The translations under genes were made by a program, and so were the position numbers. Positions 48,866-64,000 of a stretch of DNA of 64,000 nt are shown in pieces. The DNA lies in NCBI RefSeq assembly GCF_014400405.1, contig NZ_CP060496.1, positions 2,356,001 to 2,420,000 on the forward strand, given 5' to 3'. This DNA comes from Brachybacterium sp. Z12. Its GTDB lineage: Bacteria; Actinomycetota; Actinomycetes; Actinomycetales; Dermabacteraceae. Within the stretch, counting starts at the first letter, position 1, and every line of letters starts with the position of its first letter. A model generated the notes under the pieces. The model searched no databases, was not told where the DNA came from, and saw only the letters and a program-made list of their open reading frames with translations.

Positions 48866-49872
48866 TCAGCTGGTGCGTTCGACCAGCGTCCTCGTGAAGG
48901 CAGTCAGCGCCTCCCGGACGGCGCCATCCGGAAGCTCGTCGAGGATCTCCACCGCCTCATCGGCTGTTCGCTGGGCGAGTGCTCGCGTCTCCTCGAGCGC
49001 AGGGTCGGCGCGGAGCAGGGCCACGAGCTCATTGAGAGCCTCGTCCGAGCTGAGGTCACCATCCAGCTTCGACACCAGATCGAGCGTCCGAGAGTCCTGC
49101 TGCTCAGCGGCCCGGCGCCGCACCAGCAGCGTGGGCATCGTGGGCACTCCCTCCCGCAGATCGATGCCGGGGTCTTCCCGCTCGTGGATGCCTCGCTCTC
49201 GAGGTCCAGGACGTCGTCAGCGAGCTGGAACGCGACCCCGATCTTCTCGCCGTACCGGCGCATCACCTCCGCGGCCCCTTCGGGACCGCCTGCAAGGGAT
49301 GCACCGAGGCTGCCGGCCAGAGCGAGCAGTGATGCCGTCTTGTCCGAGAGGACGGAGATGTAGTGCTCGAACGGGTCGTCCTCCTCCCTGGGGCCGACGG
49401 TCTCGTGCAGCTGCCCCAGGCAGAGACGTTCGAAGGTCTCGGAATGGAGGCGCACCGCTTCGGTGCCGATCCGCGCGCTGAGACCGCTGGCCCGCGCGAA
49501 GAGGAAGTCGCCGGTGAGGATCGCGACGTTGTTGCCCCACAACGCATGGGCGCTGTCGGTGCCGCGACGGGTGGGAGCGGAGTCCATGACATCGTCGTGG
49601 TAGAGGCTCGCGAGGTGGGTGAGCTCCACCAGCACGGCCGCGTCGAGCACGCCGTCGGCATCGACGTCACCGAGGGAGGCGGCGAGCAGCACCAGCATCG
49701 GGCGCACTCGTTTGCCGCCGGCATCCATCAGGTGCCGACCCGTCCACCGGACCATGTCGTCCGATGTGGCCACGGATTCACGCAGCCGCTCCTCGATGAC
49801 TCCGAGACGCTCGACGATGCTTGTCGCGAGCTGCTCATCGATGTCGGGAACGCCCGGCAACGTGGACGGCAT
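48866..49872 (-). CDS. Trans-polyprenyl diphosphate synthase (one apparent frameshift)
   Basis: 335 aa after restoring one base. It condenses isopentenyl diphosphate units into a long all-trans chain, most likely for the menaquinone side chain. First Asp-rich motif YHDDVMDSAPTRRG (about 91-104), second FQLADDVLDLE (about 215-225), and GGKRVRPMLVLL near 52. Start at ATG 49872 because AGGAG stands four bases upstream; the ATG 48 bases further up lacks one. The frame breaks at the GGGG run 49169-49172; one base restores GKTPGIDLREGVPT. The chain length cannot be read with certainty. Confidence 0.92.
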
Positions 49873-50229
49873 GGTTCTCCTGGAGATCAGAGGGGCGCCG
49901 TCAACGGCGCGCCCTGACACGGACTGCGGATGCTCGAGGCGAGAGCGCTCCGAGCAGCGGGCCGCAGCAGCGAAAGCTGCGCGTGCCCGGCCACCGAGTC
50001 TACCGGGGTGCGGGGATGACGTATCGCCGCGGGGGTCCCGAGGTGAGCGGGACTACGCCCATATGGTGTGGGCCTGGACGGTCTGCAGCGACGCTTCGGC
50101 CGCTTCAGCACCGTGGGGCCGGCTTTCGGCAGCTCTCCGTTGAGCATCGCCCGATTTGGGCATGAAAAAGAGAGTGGGAGGAGCGAAACCCGAAAGGGTC
50201 TCAAGCTCACTCCCACTCCCCAAAAAGAT
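49873..50229. other. Intergenic region between polyprenyl synthase and 5S rRNA
   Basis: 357 bases without a supported gene. It holds the upstream region of the polyprenyl synthase gene (a minus-strand TAGACT at about 50000 is a possible -10 box) and the rRNA operon terminator at 50165-50219. Confidence 0.6.
50165..50219 (-). terminator. Rho-independent terminator of the rRNA operon
   Basis: Stem of about 13 bp with one bulge (50172-50184 with 50205-50218), an inner ACCC/GGGT hairpin, and five T residues on the minus strand right after the stem (plus-strand AAAAA at 50165-50169). This is the only hairpin in the window with a clear T tract. Confidence 0.85.
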
Positions 50230-50348
50230 GTCCGGCGGCGACCTACTCTCCCACACCCTCCCGAGTGCAGTACCATCGGCGCAATCGAGCTTAGCTTCCG
50301 GGTTCGGAATGGAACCGGGCGTTTCCTCGACGCTATGACCGCCGTAAC
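50230..50348 (-). rRNA. rrf: 5S ribosomal RNA
   Basis: About 119 nt reading GTTACGGCGGTCATAGCG at the 5' end and GGTCGCCGCCGGA at the 3' end, with the conserved CCGAACCCGGAAGCTAAG segment inside. Ends pair as in other actinobacterial 5S rRNAs. Ends are placed by eye. Confidence 0.93.
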
Positions 50349-50416
50349 ACGGCGAGACAACAACTGACCCACCAGAACACCAACCCACCCCAAAGAGTGA
50401 ACCAGCGCCCCGAGGA

Positions 50417-50447
50417 GTTGTTTCCCAAGAACCGCACAGTGGACGCA
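50417..50447 (-). ncRNA. 23S processing stem, 3' half (in 23S-5S spacer)
   Basis: This spacer segment is complementary to 53582-53613 upstream of 23S over about 30 positions with a few G-U pairs or mismatches. Together they would form the long duplex around 23S rRNA that RNase III cuts. Confidence 0.7.
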
Positions 50448-50475
50448 AACACGCATAAACAATAAAAATGTTGTA

Positions 50476-55435
<4,960 letters not shown>

Positions 55436-55677
55436 AAACATGAAAAACAGTATCCTGACAACATAAACAAACAACCAGCATATAACTGCTGTATCATCCG
55501 TATTATAATTGCCATTCAAAATAATGGCATCAACAAACAGACACGCTATTGAGATATCAAGCAACACGCGCACATCGTCGTCTCCCCGCTGCGGCGGATC
55601 GAGTCAGAGGCTCGGTGGCGCCGGCGGAAGATTCCGTCCGACTGAAGTTTTGCTTCGTCGCCCCGGCGCAAGTCACT

Positions 55678-55707
55678 ACCCTAGCAGTTTCTCGCGGCCC
55701 TTCGCAA
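55678..55707 (-). promoter_or_regulatory. rRNA promoter, downstream
   Basis: Minus strand: TTGCGA (55702-55707), 18-base spacer, TAGGGT (55678-55683), about 240 bases before 16S. The -10 box is of the form often seen in actinobacterial rRNA promoters. Confidence 0.6.
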
Positions 55708-55893
55708 CTCCGCTCCGTGTGCTCCCGGTCTCGTTCGGATCAACCTGCAATCCCCCTGCGACCTGCTCACGGACGCCTTCCCGGTTACCCGGTCCGACTG
55801 CCCTGCGGCGATCCCGCTCCACTCCGTTCCGGCGACTCCCGCTGGGAGACTGTCGGCCCTTCGTGTCTGCGTTCTCGCTGCTGACAAGAAAGA

Positions 55894-55922
55894 ACATTAC
55901 GGGTCCCGGCGGGGGCCGTCAA
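55894..55922 (-). promoter_or_regulatory. rRNA promoter, upstream
   Basis: Minus strand: TTGACG (55917-55922), 17-base spacer, TAATGT (55894-55899). This is the strongest promoter-like sequence in the window. It points towards 16S, some 460 bases away. Confidence 0.75.
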
Positions 55923-56150
55923 ACCCGGGGATTCAGGCTCCGTTCACCTCGCTGACCGACCAAACCTGCAGGTCAACCCGCGTTTCGCGGTTTCGGGAAA
56001 GCGCTCGTTCACCTGGATGTGACCCACGTCTGAGAGAGGCGTCACCGCGGCTTATCGTCGGCTTGACACTTTCCGTTCGGCTCCGTATCCGGGCGCGTCG
56101 GCTCCGCTGCTGCAGCTCCACAACATCGGTTCTGCCTTACTCGGGAACGC

Positions 56151-56192
56151 CACGAGCCCCGGGCACTGCAGGCGCAGTGCACGGGGCTCGTG
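56151..56192 (-). terminator. Hairpin terminator after tyrS
   Basis: Outer 10-bp arms (56151-56160 with 56183-56192) and inner 7-bp arms (56163-56169 with 56174-56180), 18 bases beyond the tyrS stop. It separates tyrS from the rRNA operon in the same direction. Confidence 0.8.
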
Positions 56193-56209
56193 ATCGATGG
56201 GTCCGGCGT

Positions 56210-57477
56210 TCAGCCGAGGAGGCGGACCATCGCAGCGTTCTTGCGTCCTCGACGCAGGAGCAGATGCCTGCCCGGGAGCGGGTCGAAGTCGCCCGCTTCG
56301 CGGGCCAGGTCGTCGGCCGTCAGCTTCTCCCCGTTGAGCGAGAGGCCTCCACCTGCCGCGTCCCGCCGAGCGGCACCCTTCGAGGCGGCGATACCTGCCT
56401 CAACGAAGGCGTCCACCAGCGGCGTGGTCGTGGAGACCTCCGCGCCCGGCAGCTCACGGGAGATCGCGCTGATCGTCGGCTCATCGAGCTCACGCACATC
56501 GCCGCGTCCGAACAGCACCGCAGCCGCCGCCTTGGCCTGCGTCGTGGCCTGCTCTCCGTGCACCATCGTGGTGATCTCATCGGCGAGCAGCTTCTGAGCA
56601 GCGCGCTCGTGCGAAGCGGCCTCGGTGGCGTGCTCGAGCTCAGCGATCTCCTCCTGCGTGCGGAAGGTGAAGTACTTCAGGTAGTTCACGACGTCCGCGT
56701 CGGCCGCATTGAGCCAGAACTGGTGGAACGCGTACGGGCTGGTCAGCTCGGCATCCAGCCAGACCGCTCCGCCCTCGCTCTTACCGAACTTGGTGCCGTC
56801 CGCTTTCGTGACCAGCGGTGTGGTCAGCGCATGGACCTCATGGCCCTCCACCTTGTGGATCAGGTCGACGCCCGCGAGCAGGTTGCCCCACTGGTCGTTG
56901 CCCCCGTACTGGAGGGAGACCCCGTGACGGCGATGCAGCTCGAGGTAGTCGATGCCCTGGAGCACCTGGTAGCTGAACTCGGTGTAGCTGATGCCCTCAT
57001 CGCTCTGCAGGCGACGGGCCACGGTGTCCTTCGCGAGCATGGTGCCCATGCGGAAGTGCTTGCCCATGTCCCGCAGGAAGTCCAGGGCGCTCATCTGCCC
57101 GATCCAGTCGAGGTTGTTCACCATGGTCACGGCGTACTCGTCCTCGAGGTCGAGGAAACGGGAGATCTGTCCGCGCAGGCTGTCCACCCAGGCGCCGACG
57201 ATCTCGGCGTCGTTGAGCACCCGCTCGCCCGACATGCGGGGGTCGCCGATCAGGCCGGTCGCTCCCCGACGAGCGCGTACGGGTGATGGCCGGCGAGCTG
57301 GAGGCGGCGCATCGTGAGCACCTGCGTCAGATGCCCGACATGGAGGGAGGCCGCGGTCGGGTCGAAGCCGCAATACAGGCTGATCGGTCCGTCCGCCAGA
57401 GCGCTGCCGAGCGCCTCGCGCCCGGTGGTCTGCACGACGAGTCCTCGCCAGGCGAGCTCGTCCAGGACGGAATGCAT
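56210..57477 (-). CDS. tyrS: Tyrosyl-tRNA synthetase (one apparent frameshift)
   Basis: 422 aa after restoring one base. Class I synthetase charging tRNA-Tyr. Substrate site [16 protein letters not shown] with the HIGH-type HVGH (about 46-49), [14 protein letters not shown], and the KMSKS-like KFGKSEGG (about 235). A C-terminal S4 domain follows ([18 protein letters not shown]). The frame breaks at the CCCC run 57264-57267; one base gives [17 protein letters not shown], the conserved loop. ATG 57477 follows GAGGAAC. Confidence 0.95.
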
Positions 57478-57666
57478 CGATCAGTTCCTCTCGGGGTGGC
57501 ACGGGGTGCCGATGGCCCCGGCCGGGAACAGCCGGGGTGGTGCTGGCACGGTGGTGGACGAGGTCCCCCAGGGTGCCGGGGCGGTCACCTGTGGAAGGTG
57601 TCCGTGCGCCATTGTCACAGATGCGCGCTCCGCACGGCATCCCGGCGTCGGGCCGCGGGACGAAGA

Positions 57667-57700
57667 CGCCCCGCTCCCCCGGGTCTGGAGAAGCGGGGCG
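57667..57700 (-). terminator. Hairpin after argH
   Basis: 9-bp stem CGCCCCGCT/AGCGGGGCG (57667-57675 with 57692-57700) just beyond the argH stop. It would end the arginine operon before tyrS. Confidence 0.75.
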
Positions 57701-57708
57701 CGCGGTGC

Positions 57709-60395
<2,687 letters not shown>

Positions 60396-60477
60396 GGGAG
60401 ATGCTCCTAGTCGTGGTTCACAGAGGGTTCAGGTGGGCACGGCGGGGCCGGTGCCCGGGGTTCATGCGGTCGAGGGG

Positions 60478-61033
60478 TCAGGCGCTGCGGGGTGTGTCAG
60501 GGGCCGATGGGTCGGCGGTCTCCCGTCGGCCCTCCGCGAGATCGAGCAGGCGCTCGGCCAGTCGATCACCGCCCGCGGGGTCTCGCGACACCAGCAGCAC
60601 GGTGTCATCGCCTGCGATCGTACCGAGGACATCCGGCATCACGGAGCGGTCCATGGCGGAGGCGAGATACTGCGCACCTCCGGGCGGTGTGCGCACCACG
60701 ACCAGGTTGCCGCTCGCCTCCGCGGAGACGAGCAGCCCTTCGGCGAGTCGCGGCAGGCGCGCCTCCAGCAGCTCGTTCTCCGGTGCGGTCGCCGGGCGGA
60801 CGGACCCGCCCTCCGGGGAAGGCGGTAGACGAGACTGCCTGCCGAGCCGCGGATCTTCTCCGCCTGCAGCTCCACCAGGTCGCGGGAGAGGGTGGCCTGG
60901 GTGACCTCGATGCCCTCGGCCGTCAGCAGCTGCGCGAGCTGTGACTGGGAGGACACCTCCTGGTGGGTGAGGATCTGGACGATCCGCTGCTGACGGGAGG
61001 TCTTGGTCTGGGCCAGGGCCCGGCGTGAATCGG

Positions 61034-61037
<4 letters not shown>
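60478..61037 (-). CDS. argR: Arginine repressor (one apparent frameshift)
   Basis: 186 aa after restoring one base. N-terminal winged helix (about 15-80: [33 protein letters not shown]) and C-terminal arginine-binding hexamer domain ([20 protein letters not shown], about 115-170). The frame breaks at the GGGG run 60814-60817; one base restores [16 protein letters not shown]. It overlaps argF by four bases, so the repressor is made from the operon it probably controls. Confidence 0.92.
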
Positions 61038-63222
<2,185 letters not shown>

Positions 63223-63230
<8 letters not shown>

Positions 63231-64000
63231 AGTCGTCCCTCCTCACCATGGTGCCCACGCCCTTGGTCGTGAACACCTCCAGCAGGACCGCATGCTCGAT
63301 GCGGCCGTCGATCATCGCCGCCGTGCGCACTCCGGCGTCGACGGCCCCCAGCAGCGCCTCGGCCTTCGGGATCATCCCGGCGGTGAGCGAGGGGAGCATC
63401 TCCCGCAGCTCCGAGGCGGAGACCTCGGGGATCAGCGAGGCGCGGTCGGGCCAGTCGCGGTAGAGGCCCTCGACATCGGTGAGCATGACCAGCTTCTCCG
63501 CATCCAGCCCCTCAGCCAGGGCGGCGGCGGCGAGGTCTGCGTTGATGTTCAGCACCTCGCCGGTGGGCTCGCCCTCGGCGTCGATCTCGGGAGCGATCGA
63601 GGAGATCACCGGGATCCGCCCGCTCTCGAGCAGGTCGCTGATGGCGTCGATGTTGACGCCGGAGACCGCACCGACATGCCCGAGGTCGACGTCCTCACCG
63701 TCCACGACGGTGCCGCGCCGGGTGGCGGTGAAGAGGCGGGCATCCTCCCCCGACATGCCGATCGCAAAGGGCCCGTGGTGGTTGATCAGACCCACGAGCT
63801 CCCGGCCCACCTGGCCCACCAGCACCATCCGGGCGATGTCCATGGTCTCGGCGTCGGTCACGCGCAGCCCACCGCGGAAGGTGGACTCCTTGCCGAGCCG
63901 CTCGAGCATCACGTTGATCTGGGGGCCGCCGCCGTGGACGACGACCACCCGGATGCCGGCGAGACGCATGAAGACGATGTCCGCGGCGAAAGCCGCGGCG
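63223..64000 (-). CDS. argB: Acetylglutamate kinase, 5' end outside window
   Basis: 259 codons visible. It phosphorylates N-acetylglutamate, normally the arginine-feedback step. [15 protein letters not shown] is the substrate/ATP loop, GLRVTDAET follows, then [14 protein letters not shown] and [18 protein letters not shown]-type [14 protein letters not shown], and [11 protein letters not shown]. The reading frame is still open at the window edge, so the true start, and presumably argC and argJ, lie beyond. Confidence 0.95.

Larger units (their letters stand above)
55436..56150 (-). other. rRNA operon leader and promoter region
   Basis: 715 bases without a gene. Nearest 16S is an AT-rich leader (55431-55560) with a BoxA-like TTGATATCTCAATAGCGTG segment on the minus strand. 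Two sigma-70-type promoters follow at 55678-55707 and 55894-55922. Open frames here, on either strand, have no recognisable product. Confidence 0.8.

Noticed and set aside
56063..56091. TTGACA-17-TATCCG on the plus strand
   Set aside because: A fair promoter match, but it faces into the 3' end of tyrS on the opposite strand and no plus-strand gene follows. Antisense transcription is possible but unsupported.

Overview
The window looks like a chromosomal segment of a high-GC actinobacterium of the family Dermabacteraceae, most probably Brachybacterium. This rests on the 16S rRNA on the minus strand (about 53913-55435), whose variable regions I recognise from memory as Brachybacterium-like, on high GC at third codon positions, on actinobacterial gene orders (tRNA-Thr/tRNA-Met/rpmG/hadA-hadB-like/murB; arg operon with internal argR), and on a WXG100/EssC cluster of actinobacterial style. 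No database was consulted.

Layout. 1-9.5 kb: nucleoside salvage. A BmpA-type lipoprotein, an ABC ATPase and two permeases import nucleosides, and cytidine deaminase and thymidine phosphorylase follow in the same direction. Next to them lie deoC (cut by the window start) and a divergent gene that fuses a uridine-kinase-like domain to a NUDIX domain. 9.7-12.2 kb: an M20 amidohydrolase and a mannose-1-phosphate guanylyltransferase-like gene. 12.5-16 kb: sdhCDAB on the plus strand, ended by a 25-bp-arm hairpin. 16-21.7 kb: xth, folD, glyA, murB, two MaoC-like dehydratases and rpmG. 21.7-22.1 kb: tRNA-Met, tRNA-Thr and tRNA-Tyr. 22.3 kb: yajQ.

22.9-48.7 kb is the most interesting part: one minus-strand block, mostly linked by ATGA stop/start overlaps. 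It encodes a giant membrane-anchored Ig-like/FN3 protein, a MoxR ATPase, a DUF58 protein, a transglutaminase-like membrane protein lacking the usual catalytic residues, an RDD-FHA protein, a PP2C phosphatase, a zinc-ribbon FHA protein, a Ser/Thr kinase with an extracellular FN3-like tail, an FHA-helical regulator, an EssC-like triple ATPase, an LpqN/LpqT-like protein and three WXG100 proteins. This reads as a type VII-like export system wired to a complete phospho-threonine signalling module (kinase, phosphatase, three FHA adaptors plus the FHA of EssC). I see no EccB, EccD, EccE or mycosin gene beside it.

48.9-49.9 kb: a polyprenyl diphosphate synthase. 50.2-55.4 kb: a complete rRNA operon (16S-23S-5S, minus strand, no spacer tRNA) with a visible 23S processing stem and two promoters. 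56.2-64 kb: tyrS and the arginine operon argB(partial)-D-F-R-G-H.

A general warning applies. About 31 reading-frame breaks fall in 21 otherwise conserved genes, and nearly all are one base short at a G or C homopolymer, typically an observed run of four where the frame requires five. I interpret these as sequence errors and give each gene as one restored unit, stating the break. Lengths in amino acids are after restoring the frame.
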